Shown one piece after another: positions 45,097 to 55,600 of a stretch of 64,000 nucleotides of DNA; within the stretch, counting starts at the first letter, position 1; each line of letters begins with the position of its first letter. The notes beneath the pieces are model-generated. The model worked only from the letters and a program-made list of their open reading frames with translations. It did not search any database and was not told the DNA's origin. The stretch lies in the NCBI RefSeq assembly GCF_030272615.1, contig NC_081415.1, positions 366,117,667 to 366,181,666 of the forward strand, read 5' to 3'. This DNA is from Cryptomeria japonica (lineage: Eukaryota > Streptophyta > Pinopsida > Cupressales > Cupressaceae). A program made the position numbers and the translations under genes.

Positions 45097-46610
45097 TGAT
45101 AGTTCTGATACTTAATATAAGTATAGATCCAATAGCCAACAAGATAAGAGGGGGGGGTGAATCATACAAACTTAATCATCCATAAAAAAACATCAGATTC
45201 AATCTTGGTAACATATATTTCAGTAATATAACCAAAACTGTTAAACATGCAAACTCAAAAGCATATGAACAATATAAACCTCATAACACCAGATTTAACG
45301 TGGAAACCCAAATAGGGAAAAACCACTGTGGGATTTCAGACCCACTAGGAAATATACTCTTCTAGAGTATGCTCGGTTAAAAGAAAATCATGTTAAAGAT
45401 TACAAACACATTGCTAGATGTGACCCGGTTAAGGGATTTCCCTTAGATCTGTTAGGATCTTCACTTTGTTAGAAGTGACCTTGTGAAAGGATTTCAAACA
45501 CTCAATTAGAATGTCACCTTGCTAGAGGGTTTACATATAAGACTATTAAGTCCACTCGGTTAAGAGATTTTCTGTCACTTTCATAAAATAATAGTAATAA
45601 AATCTATCTACAACTTCACATCTAAAATGCTAAAGCAGATTCCTATTTGTTCAATACAATCTAGACATAGAACTAATCTTGTCTATCTACTGGGCTTCTG
45701 TACTCTGTTATTCTAACAGGTCTTCAAGCTTTTGTGCTCGGTAATCACTATGTAGCATCCCTGTGCATACACTTGCCCGCATGCATTGTTTATCAACAGT
45801 TTCCTATTTATAAACAATTAGGTAACCACTTAATCTCCTTGATCACATTTTCCATGATCAATCATAGCCACCAGATCTTCAGTCTTGTCCAAGTTCAATG
45901 CATCTTTCGATCTAAAAATGTTTTACCCCGCCTTGGAACTTGCATAATAGTCTTGGAAGTTGTACCAGGGTATTGTGGTTCAATCTGAGCTGTAGATCTT
46001 CATGCCGACTTTTCATTGCCTTAGATTCATTAACAAACTTCTTCCATGACTTACCAATCATTTAATCCACTCCAGCTCATCAGCTTCCTTCATTAAATAC
46101 CACATGTAAACATTTAATGCATTCTGTTATAGCTCGGTTACAACTCGGTGAATGCTAAACTTCACTCGGTAGACATTCCGCCTTCATTAACCGATAGTGA
46201 TAACCTTAGGGTTTACTGACTAGGCTCCTTAGGGTTTACCGACTAGGTTCTTTTCTTGATAACATAACCTTTACAAATTACAACATATGTATGATGTTAA
46301 AACAATCTAAAACATCATGATCTCATCATTGTCTGACTTGGTAGTAGTTTCCCATTGAATACCTTATTCATCATATTCTTTCCTGTGTCTTTTACCGACA
46401 TCTTTATAATCTTCATATCATACTTCTCAAGATATGGCAACATCATACTGAATTAGAAAATCAATTTCTTGACATCAATGACAAAATAATAATATCAAGA
46501 CAGTAAAACATCTTTAATCAGTTATATCCATAATCATCAACAACCTTCTCAATATCCTTATGATATGCCAACAATCTTTCATTGTCTGTTATAATGCAAT
46601 ATTGCCAACA
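45097..46610 (-). repeat. 5' LTR of Copia element D
   Basis: 1514 bp on the minus strand from TGTTGGCAATATTGC (46610) to AACTATCA (45097). It belongs to the same family as the solo LTR at 34971-36495. It has the C-rich motif at 45146-45164, the AACAAGGT-like array at 45374-45580 and a TATA-like box at 45805-45812. The 3' LTR of this copy is not in the window. Confidence 0.9.
45805..45812 (-). promoter_or_regulatory. Putative TATA box, element D LTR
   Basis: TATAAATA on the minus strand, inside GTTTATAAATAGG. The solo LTR has the worn version GTTTATAAGTAAGG near 35780. Confidence 0.5.
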
Positions 46611-46613
46611 TGT

Positions 46614-47485
46614 ACATGTCAAAACTGATGGTTTGTTATCACGATGAGAAAAACAAGAAATTGGCCACGCGACAACATTTGATTGAATGAGACTCACAAT
46701 TTTTTCACCAACTGAAAAAATGTTTCCCTAATAAAACCATAGGGAATCTTAAAAACTGAGATAGGCTTTTGTAGGGACCCCTCTCGTGGCCCCATAGGTT
46801 CAAATGGATCATTTGCAGGTGCCATAGATTCCGAGTTAGGGCCTATCAAAGTTTGACAATGTTTAGCACTTAGGGCACTCAAGGGACGATGTTGGTAGGG
46901 TATGACCCCGAGCCTTTAACTGAGTGGGGGGCCTAAAATTAGGAGCATACATAGGGTAAGAATTCCTAACTAGACATGTCAATATTGATGGTTCGTGATC
47001 ACGATGAGCAAAACGAGAAATTGGCCACGCGACAACATTTGATTGAATGAGACTACCGATTTTTTCAGCAACTAAAAAAAATGTTGCCAACCGTAGGGAA
47101 TCTTGAAAAAACGAGATAGAATTTTGTAGGTACCCCTCTCATGGCCCCATAGGTTCAAATGAATCATTCACAAGTGCCATGAATTTTGAGTTAGGGCCCG
47201 TTTAAGTTTGATAATTTTTAGCACTTAGGGCGCTCAACGGACGATGCCGGTAGGGTATGACCCCGAGTGTTCGACCGAGTAAGGGGGAAAAATAGGAGCA
47301 TGCATAGGGTAAGAATTCCTAAATGGACATGTCAGAACCGATGGTTCATGATCACGACGAGAAAAATGAGAAATTGGCCACGTGACAACATTTGATTGAA
47401 TGAGACTGACGATCTTTTCGCCAACTGAAAAAATGTTGCCCTAATAAAACCATAGGGATCTTAAAAAACCAAGATGAATAATTTT
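46614..47485. repeat. Tandem repeat, ~357-bp unit, about 2.4 copies
   Basis: The word ACATGTCA starts units at 46614, 46974 and 47327 (steps of 360 and 353). Each unit includes AATTGGCCACGCGACAACAT and later GGTAGGGTATGACCCCGAG. The third copy stops near 47485. Small ORFs here are by-products. Confidence 0.88.
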
Positions 47486-48179
47486 GACACATGAATCCCC
47501 CATTGACAACTTTTGAGCAATCTTGAGAATTTTTTTCAATATGAGTAACCTATGACTAGACATAACAAATATTGGTCTAGATGACCTTATTACATAAAAA
47601 TGATCATATTTCACCTTATTTACATTCAGAATCCATCAAAACACTTGTCTTCCAAATTTGACCTCATTGAGGCTTGATGAGAAAGGAGGTCATTAAATTT
47701 GGTGAATTTGCCAAAGGCAACCAAATTTAACAATTACAATTTAGATGAAATGAATTATATGTAGTCTAAAGATTATACAAACAAGACTTACGATGTAGTG
47801 TTCATTAAATAACCATTATTAACCATTGTTAATTATTGGATTGAAGATTAAAGTTTGAAATGATAACACCATGCACACATGAGCAACAATTTATATGATC
47901 AAATATCAACTTCTGTATATATAAAAATATCAAATGATTACAAGTGTATGTCCATACAAAAATATGGCATAAACACCAACTCAAACAAAATGTATGTCTA
48001 TATACATGAATGTATGTCCATATACAAAATATACATGCCAACTAGACATGTAAGCATCCCAAAACTATTTATAACATCCTAATCTATTGATGGATCATCA
48101 AAATTGATCACCTTTGCCGCATTGCTCAACTCTAAAGGATCCTGCATAAGAAAAAACAAACCACGATTAAGATTAGTTA
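47486..48179. other. Unassigned AT-rich region
   Basis: No coding or element signal was found. Repeated GTATGTCCATA/TATACA words lie at 47945-48030. The last five bases (AGTTA, 48175-48179) are the expected left target duplication of element C. Confidence 0.4.
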
Positions 48180-49433
48180 TGTTGGTATTTGATCATTTTT
48201 ACTAAACTGGTAATGTGTGTTTGCTTGATGTAACCGGTATATGTCTATTGTACATAGAGATTAGATTTATGTATGATGACTCTTTTGTATGTTTTCATTG
48301 ATGGCAACTATGCTTCTTTGAGTCATCTAAGTCCTACAGTTCAATGGACTAGACTTAACCGGTAATGAAGAGATAGTTTTATCAGAACCGATAATTATGA
48401 CTTCAACCGGTAAATGACACAGTGTTACATTCCAACAACCAGTACATGAAAATCATGAAGATTGAGATGATGTGGTTTTGCAGTAATATTGAAGACTATC
48501 ATATGAACATATTTCTGTGACCGCATGTGCTGAATCGATCAGGTGAATGAGATTTGTTTGACAAAATAGATTAGTTGATGGAGACTTAACCAGTAGTGAT
48601 GAAAATCACTTAGATCGATAAAATGACACAAAATTGGATTTGTTATGTCGTTGGCCGACATAACTAAAGCGTTCAATGCAAGATTGTCTAGATGCATTGA
48701 ACCTAGGGAATTGTAATAAGGTTCTAGCCAACCTTATGATAATTTTAATTGTGTGATGAGGTATAAAAGGATATATATACATTCCCTTGATAGTGTGATG
48801 TGTGATGAGCGAATTTTATATCTCTGATAGTGCAAAGATCAGAGGAGTTGAGAGATGAAGTCTTTGTCATGTTGTAATATTCTATAGCAGATCTTATCAG
48901 ATAGAGAAGGTGTTATACTGAGATCATTTGTACTTTTTGTCTCCCTAACAGTTGCAGCAAGAAATTCCTCTTACAAGGTCACTCCTAAGAGGGTACAATC
49001 AGATCCTCACAGTTCAGATCATTAAATCCTCTAGCCAAGTGACACATTAACTTGTGTTTGCAAATCCTAGTTACTTGGGTAGCTCCTAATAGGGCTGGTC
49101 CTCACAGGCCTTTTTGTAAATATTTTAACTGGGCTTAGACACTTCTAACAGGGTGTGCCCCTAAACAGGTGTTGTAGACCTTAACTAGTCATATCTCTAT
49201 ATTGCAGATAGTGGATCTTGTGGGTTCTAACTCCCACCATGGTACTTCCCATTTGGGTTTTCCATGAATAAACTCTTTTGTCATACGGTTTATTCTTTGT
49301 GTGGTAATCGCATACTTGGTGTTATTTCTTACATGTCTATTGAGTTTTAAGATGGTGAAATTGATATTCAGTTTTTTATTATTTTTACTATCACCGATTC
49401 ACCCCCCCCTCTCAGTGCCTTATAAGTTCATCA
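48180..49433 (+). repeat. 5' LTR of element C
   Basis: 1254 bp from TGTTGGTATTTG to TTCATCA. It has a TATA box at 48762, an AACAAGGT-like array at 48966-49190 and GATTCACCCCCCCC at 49396, 37 bases before its end. Confidence 0.85.
48762..48769 (+). promoter_or_regulatory. Putative TATA box, element C LTR
   Basis: TATAAAAG, followed by a second TATATATA run, in a position suited to the U3 promoter. Confidence 0.5.
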
Positions 49434-49435
49434 AT

Positions 49436-49448
49436 TGGTATCAAAGCC
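49436..49448 (+). other. Primer binding site, element C
   Basis: TGGTATCAAAGCC, one change from the standard tRNA-Met site, two bases after the LTR. Confidence 0.85.
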
Positions 49449-49501
49449 TAACTTTGTGAAGGCTTAACCACTTGGAAGTAATCTCTAATCCTAAGGCAAA
49501 T

Positions 49502-50577
49502 ATGGGTGAAGAAACCCTAAGAGGAAAGTATAAGACATCAGTAGCCAAAAGGAAGGAACTAACTAAACAATTGTTGGAGATCTTTGACACCAGCTCTTCA
49601 GATGAGGTGAACATTGATGTACTAGTTGAAGAAGTGGAGAAGTTGAATGGTGAGAAGACTAACCTAAGAAGAGAGTTGGAAGAACTTACAATCCGGATGA
49701 GTGAGGAACTTGAAGCTAGAAGAAGGCTGAGGATCAGATCCAAGATAAAGAGCATGAAATCTTTAAGATCAAGTAGGAGAATGCAACTTTGTATGCACAT
49801 TAGCATGAGGAGAAAGAAGAAAAAGAAACATTATAGTCAGGTCTTGAAATGGCAATGTCTCTTAGAGAGACCCTCATGAAAAGAAATGAAGATCTTACAA
49901 AGGAACTTGTTGAGGCCAATGAGAAGCTTGGTAAATTAAACAAGAGCTCCTCTATGCTGGATGAACAGATTCAATCTCAGAGGATGAAAGGTGATGCATC
50001 TGGGTTAGGATACAATAAATCTAAGAATGGAGAACCTTCCGGTACCAAGAGAAACATGCATGAAGGTAAATTTTCTCCTAAGGCTCAGAAGCCTACCAGT
50101 AAGAAAGCTTACAAACATGTTTTCTTTAACTGTCATAAATTAGGACATATTGCAAATGTTTATAGAAGTAGATCTGATGTTAATACTGGTTATAGACCTA
50201 ATACTAGATATGTGTCTAGGAGATTTGAAGGTTATTGTTGTACATGAAACTTGTATGGGCATAGATCAATTGAATGTAGATATGGAGAAAACAATCCAAC
50301 ACCTCACATGAACCTAAGACCTATTGGTGATTGGAGAAGGAATTTCATTGACCAGAGGAACACAAATTGGCAAAGACCCTATGTTAACCAGTCTAGTCCT
50401 TATGAGATGGAAAAGAGAGTCAATGTGACTTGTTCAATCTACAACAATTTTGGACATGTGGAAATGAACTGCAAAATAAGAATAGGAAGAGGCAACTCAG
50501 GACCTTGGAGAGAATCTAGAATGGCATGCTATCATTGCAACAAACCGGGACACATTGCCAAGTTTTGCAGAACATAG
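49502..50577 (+). pseudogene. Element C gag-like ORF: coiled coil plus four decayed CCHC knuckles
   Basis: ATG at 49502 (MGEETLRGKYK) opens a charged coiled coil. A frame change near 49860 leads to 49849-50577, with NEDLTKELVEANEKLGKL and the linker MLDEQIQSQRMKGDASGLGY shared with B. Of four knuckle positions only the last (CYHCNKPGHIAKFC, about 50528) is intact. The others have lost Cys residues (FFNCHKLGHIANVY; CCT-stop-NLYGH; CSIYNNFGHVEMNC). The stop at 50575-50577 is TAG. Confidence 0.8.
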
Positions 50578-51225
50578 AAGAACCAATCGGTGAATCATCC
50601 TATAGACCGGAAAGGAAAGCAAATGGTTGATATTGAAGAAACCAAATTTGAGATGAATAATACCTCAAAGAAGAAGAGTGATGAAAACCATCAGAGGAAT
50701 TAGATTCTTCACCAATGTGAAGAATCCTTCTCTAGTAAACTAAGTTATTTGTACAACTTGGAGTGAGCATATTGTCAAATCTTGAGTTGAACCCCTGGAT
50801 GATGTACTGTAAGTTAAAGCTAAATATTCTGATGCATTTTGATGTTTTGATGTGTTTTTGGATCATAAGTGGTAAATATCATTGATTTTTTGCTACTGGT
50901 AAGATTATTTAGAGTATTTTAAGGTGTTTTAGGGTTTTGTCGGCAAATGCATTTATTGCAGTAGTTAAAATGCGAATAAATAAAAAAAATTGAATTTCAT
51001 TTGTCACTTTGCATCTTGAGAACTTTTGGCGAAGAGAGAAGAGAAGAGATAAGTTTGTGCAAGCAACATTTAGATCATTTACCAGCAATCTGAGACAATC
51101 AAAGTGAAATTTGATTCAGTGATTGAGTATTAAAAGTTTTTTATGGTTGAAAACCCTAGTACCAAAGTAGAAGAGGTGTTTATCTAAGAAATTATACTCT
51201 TTGCTTGGTGATTTGCATATCTGAA
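50578..51225 (+). other. Spacer between gag-like ORF and ORF2 of element C
   Basis: Non-coding by eye, with many stops in all frames. It corresponds to the spacers in A and B. Confidence 0.45.
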
Positions 51226-53742
51226 ATGGATACACCTCATCTTGTCGATGTGACCGAGAGGGAAAGACCTAAATACAAATGGCATCCATACAAGTCAGAG
51301 GAAACTGACCCTATCGGTGCCCTATCTGGTGTACCGAATGGTGTTTTGCATGTAGAGGATGTAAGATCCTTTTATCACTGCAAAATTGAAGACTTGGGAT
51401 TTGCAGTTATTTATGAGCAATACAAATCTTTGTTTAATGAATAGGGAAGATTGAAATAACAGTTTAGAAGCATAGCTAATAAAGGTTTTTATCATGCGAT
51501 CAATTTCATCGATGATTTTGATGATGAGTTGGTGAGATTTTTTTTGAGTCACCTTCATGATTAGTTCATGTGGTTGGACAGACCTCACAAAATCACTAAG
51601 GAAGCAATTCATGTTGTAACCAGTTTCTTCTCAACCCATGAAGTGTCATTTCTTAGGTCTATACCTAAGAATGATGTTGAGAAGTTAATTAGATCTAGAT
51701 GGGATAAAAGAGCCATGAATTTGAATGATATTAATGATCCTAATGTTAAATTTGCATCTATGGTGATTGGCTATAGAATTTTCTATTCAAGTAGAATGAA
51801 CAGTATGCCGGTAGCAACAATTCACACTACATACCGGATGATTAAGGAAAATGTGGACTATGACTTGACTGAAGCTCTAAGGAGTCAATTAGTGGAAAAT
51901 TTAGAAGAAGTCAAGAAGGGAAAGAAGATTAGATTCAAGCTTGGATAGCTTATCATGGGCTTATTCTTTTATTTCCAAAATGTTTTTCCCAGCCTTGGTG
52001 ATGTACAATGGATAATCAAGACACCTACCCTATTGCAGATGAAGAACAACATTAGGATGATGAAATTTTTTTTTGATGATATTTCATGGGGATATTTTAA
52101 AAAAATTTAGAAGGAAATGCATGCTAGGGAATGCATATCGGTAGAGGTAGTCAATTGGTATGAGGATTCTATTTGTTTTATGGTTGACAAAGATACATGC
52201 TTGATGGAAGCTATTATTCCTAGGACCACATGGGTAGTGCCCATGGGTTATGAAGTAGATAAAGATCTACTTTTTTCTTATGTTGATCATTTGTTATCTC
52301 AATTGGTCAATACCACCACTGAGAGGTTTGGAACCTACAAGGAGAAACTACTAAAAGTGCACTCTAAATTACAGAAACCGGTGATAGCAAAGAAAGTAAG
52401 AAAAGAGGTAGAGGCCTTTGCTGAGCAGGCCAGATTCACAAAAGAATAGATAGTTGCAGCAAGAGCCAAATATGAGGCTCAACAAGGTGGAACTTCCAGT
52501 GTACCAACTGGTACCTCCACCGGTAAGACCAGACCAGCCAAAGAAATTGAGAAGAAGAAAGCAGTAGAACCTAACGTGAAGCCTATTGAATCCCAAAGAG
52601 GGAAAACCTTTAAAATGCAATTCCAAAGGAAAGGTAAAACCGTTGAACCTCATGTTGTGCCTGCCCAAACTGGAAAAAGAAAGAAGGAGAAAGCTCCCAA
52701 ACCAGTGACAGATATAGAGGAAATAGAATCAGAAGAAGATAAGAGAGCACTAAGGGAAAATGCTAAGAAGAAGAAGAATACTCAAAAAGGTAAAACAACT
52801 ACAAAAATATTGACACTTGAAGATTCTTTCACTAGAATGGTTAGAATTATTAAGGAGTATGGTATTTACAAAGGTTTAAACATTCTATTTACTCACTTGT
52901 CTAAAATTCAACAAAGAGAGATTGAAGATGCAATCATCTTCAGTATGAACAAGTTTAGTAGAGCCCTCATTGAATTACAAGGAAAAATTCTAGATTCCTT
53001 ATATAATTTGATTGATGTTAGGTGGCAAGGGGCAATTAGCCTAGATAAAGAATTTATTGATTATACACTTAATCACTTGCAACTAGAAGCAACTGAAGAG
53101 GAAATTGAATGGATAAAGGTTAATACAAAAGATTTGTTTAGATCAAAGAAGATATTAACTAGAATGCTTGTTGGAGAGACTAAATCAATTCAAAAGGAGA
53201 TAAATATGTTGGTGAAAAATGCTTTAGGTCTCATTCCCAATGAAGAAGAGGAGAAAGATGAAGTAATTGAGGATATTACTCCTGATAAGCCAAAGTTAGA
53301 AGAACTTCTTGAAGGTGTAAAGATCAAAAACTTTGAACTGGACAACAAGTATATGCAAGTATATGATAATGTTGCTAACACTGTTGACAATGTAGATATT
53401 TTTGAAGTTGATGTACAAATGTTTGGTACTAAGTAGGATTAGGTTGAGAAAAAAGGAGAAGAGAAAGAAGAAGACAAAAGCTCAACTGAGCAACCAGTGA
53501 ATGCACAGTCAATAGAGACTTGGACTACACCAGTCAATGTAAGCGCAGATGCAAATGTAAATGTTTCTACTGAGGATAATCCAAAGGAGTCAGTTGATAA
53601 GGAAAAGGAAGCACCGGTGAAAGAACAGACTATTGAAAATCTGCAACCGGTCAAAGACACCACTAAGGAAGAGGAGACATAAAAAGATAAGGAGGAAGAG
53701 AATAAAATAGAGAAGGTGGTAGAGGAGAGGAGAACATGTTAG
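51226..53742 (+). pseudogene. Element C ORF2, full length in one frame with ten in-frame stops
   Basis: From ATG 51226 (MDTPHLVDVTER) to TAG 53740 the frame is never shifted (838 codons). Block I: GVPNGVLHVEDVRSFYHCKIEDLG. Block II: DFDDELVRFF, then HKITKEAIHVVTSFF and HTTYRMIKENVDYDL. Block III: PRTTWVVPMGYEVDKDLLFSY and TTERFGTYKEKL. Block IV: LSKIQQREIEDAIIFSMNKF...LIDVRW. A Lys/Glu-rich tail follows. Internal stops are TAG at 51442, 51562, 51946, 52108, 52447, 53434 and 53440, and TAA at 51457 and 53680. No pol motif is present. Function unknown; the best reference sequence for the group. Confidence 0.82.
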
Positions 53743-54357
53743 CACATATTTTTGCAAAATATTATGTCCTATTTATTTGATGTTTTTATGTACATTTTCA
53801 TCATAAGAGCATTTATTGTTGGATTATATGTGTAGGAGGCATGTTGCGGTTCCAGAAAGATCCTGTTGTGACCTGTTTTCAAAATTGGACAAGTACCGCT
53901 ATGGCATGCTAAGGATTGGCACTGAGTAAGGACTACATGATGAAATTTCATCATGATAGTATTGGGATCCTTATAAGGCATTCTTTGGGCCTATCTGATA
54001 GACTTTGTCATTTATTAGCACATATGAAGTTTCCATGAAAGGTTGCAAGTGTAAATGATATATGAAGAGGATCTTGATTAGCATAATTATCAAATTTGAG
54101 CTATCGACGTAAGTTACCCCGACAAGACCGACTAGCATAAACAATTAAAGAACCTATAGGTGTGACCTAGACTGACCACTCTGAAGGAAAACTAAAAGAA
54201 ATCTCAAAAGGAGAGTTTCATCAATGTAACGTTCACTATTGGGGGTATGAGAAAATGTTGTGCCGATAGCTGATGAGGTTATCGGTATAACTTACACCGA
54301 TGAAAGAGAATGCAAAGTAGAGGTTGGTAATGTCATTGGACCATCGGAAAATGTCAT
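53743..54357. other. Unassigned region between elements C and E
   Basis: No ORF or repeat structure is recognised. The last five bases (GTCAT, 54353-54357) are the candidate left target duplication of element E. Confidence 0.4.
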
Positions 54358-55600
54358 TGTAGACATCTAAAAATGGTCAATGCTTGTGGAATCATACTTT
54401 AACATTGATGCATTACCTTATTTTAGGGTTTTTGAGTCGCATTAACATTTCTCCTATGATTCACACTTGGTCTTTATCATTTGCGAGCATCGAGTCCTTC
54501 TTCTGCATTCTTCATTTGTCTCACTTTTGAATTTGGTCTTGTCGATAACAATATTTGTCATGATTTTGGTCGATCTTATCTTGTCGCATCAATGTGCATG
54601 CTCATTTGTCATATTTTGACATCGTCAATTCAATTTCATTTTGGACATCGTCAATCCTAATTAGGGTTTTGTCCTCTTATCAATCTTGTCATCTTACGAT
54701 CGATTTGTCATCGATCATTGTCATTTTCAATCTTGTCATCTTGCGATCGATTTGTCATCGATCGTGGTCATTTTCAATTTTGTCATTTTTGTGATCAATT
54801 TGTATCGATCGTCGTCTTTCTCAATCATGTGAATTTGGATCAATTAGTCATTTTTCCTCATCAATTGGTGCATTTATCAATCAAAAAATTTGTCAGCATT
54901 GGTCCTTTGTCAGTCAGAATCATGATCAAATTGAATCAATATCAATTATCCTTTGTCAAGACCTAATTGTCATTCTTGCATTTTCTAATTCATCTTCTAG
55001 GGTTTCATGATTTGGTCATTTAACCTTGTTTGTCATTTCTCCCTCTAGGTTAAATAATTTATTTATTTATCCTAAGTCTTCTTGTCACAATTAAATATTT
55101 ATTTAATTGGCTAACTAATTCTTCCCTCTTTGTGAATTAATTAATAAATGAAAAATTGTTTATTAATTCACTTAATTCCTAATTTCCTCATTTGCTTAAT
55201 TCACTTAATTCTTAATTTCCTCATTTTCTAATTTCCTTATTTCAATTCTCTCCTATTTTTCTCCTAATTTCATGGGAATGACATAGCAAATTTGTCATAA
55301 TTTGTCATAATTGATAATCAATCAATTTTGACATAGAAATTTGTCATAATTTTGTCAAAATTATCAATCAATCAATTTTGCATAGAAAGTGCAAATTTGT
55401 CATAATTTTTCATGTTTGTCATTCTTGATTGGCAATTTCCATTTGAATCAAATTCATGCTAATCTTTTCATTTCTCCAATTTGTCTATAAATTGGATGAA
55501 TTTCTTCAATCAAGGTCCCTGATCCCTGGTCGAATCAATCATGCTTTGAGTATTCTTGCGCTACTATCTTGTCTACTTGCTTTCACATCATGCTTATGCA
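54358..55600 (+). repeat. Gypsy-style 5' LTR of element E (end approximate)
   Basis: It starts TGTAGACATCTAAAAATGG, related to the LTR start at 23980. AT palindromes (for example AATTAAATATTTATTTAATT at 55089-55108) occur in its middle and a TATA box at 55484. The end at 55600 (TTATGCA before CTAGTAGGTGAGATCC) is a guess, since no second LTR is in the window. Confidence 0.5.
55484..55491 (+). promoter_or_regulatory. Putative TATA box, element E LTR
   Basis: CTATAAAT in TTGTCTATAAATTGG, about 115 bases before the proposed LTR end. Confidence 0.5.

Larger units (their letters stand above)
48180..53742 (+). mobile_element. Element C: third non-autonomous A/B-type element, 3' LTR missing
   Basis: A 5' LTR (48180-49433), tRNA-Met-type PBS, gag-like ORF and complete-length ORF2 are present in the same order as A and B, again with no pol. 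After the ORF2 end at 53742 no PPT or second LTR is found, so the element is 3'-truncated or was rearranged there. Confidence 0.85.

Noticed and set aside
438-49448. TGGTATCAGAGC sequences as parts of tRNA genes
   Set aside because: They are 12-13 base primer sites after LTRs, with no cloverleaf around them.
51226-53742. Programmed TAG readthrough or recoding in C ORF2
   Set aside because: Not accepted as a feature: no conserved readthrough context is seen at the stops, and methylation-driven decay is simpler. It is kept only as an alternative in the findings.
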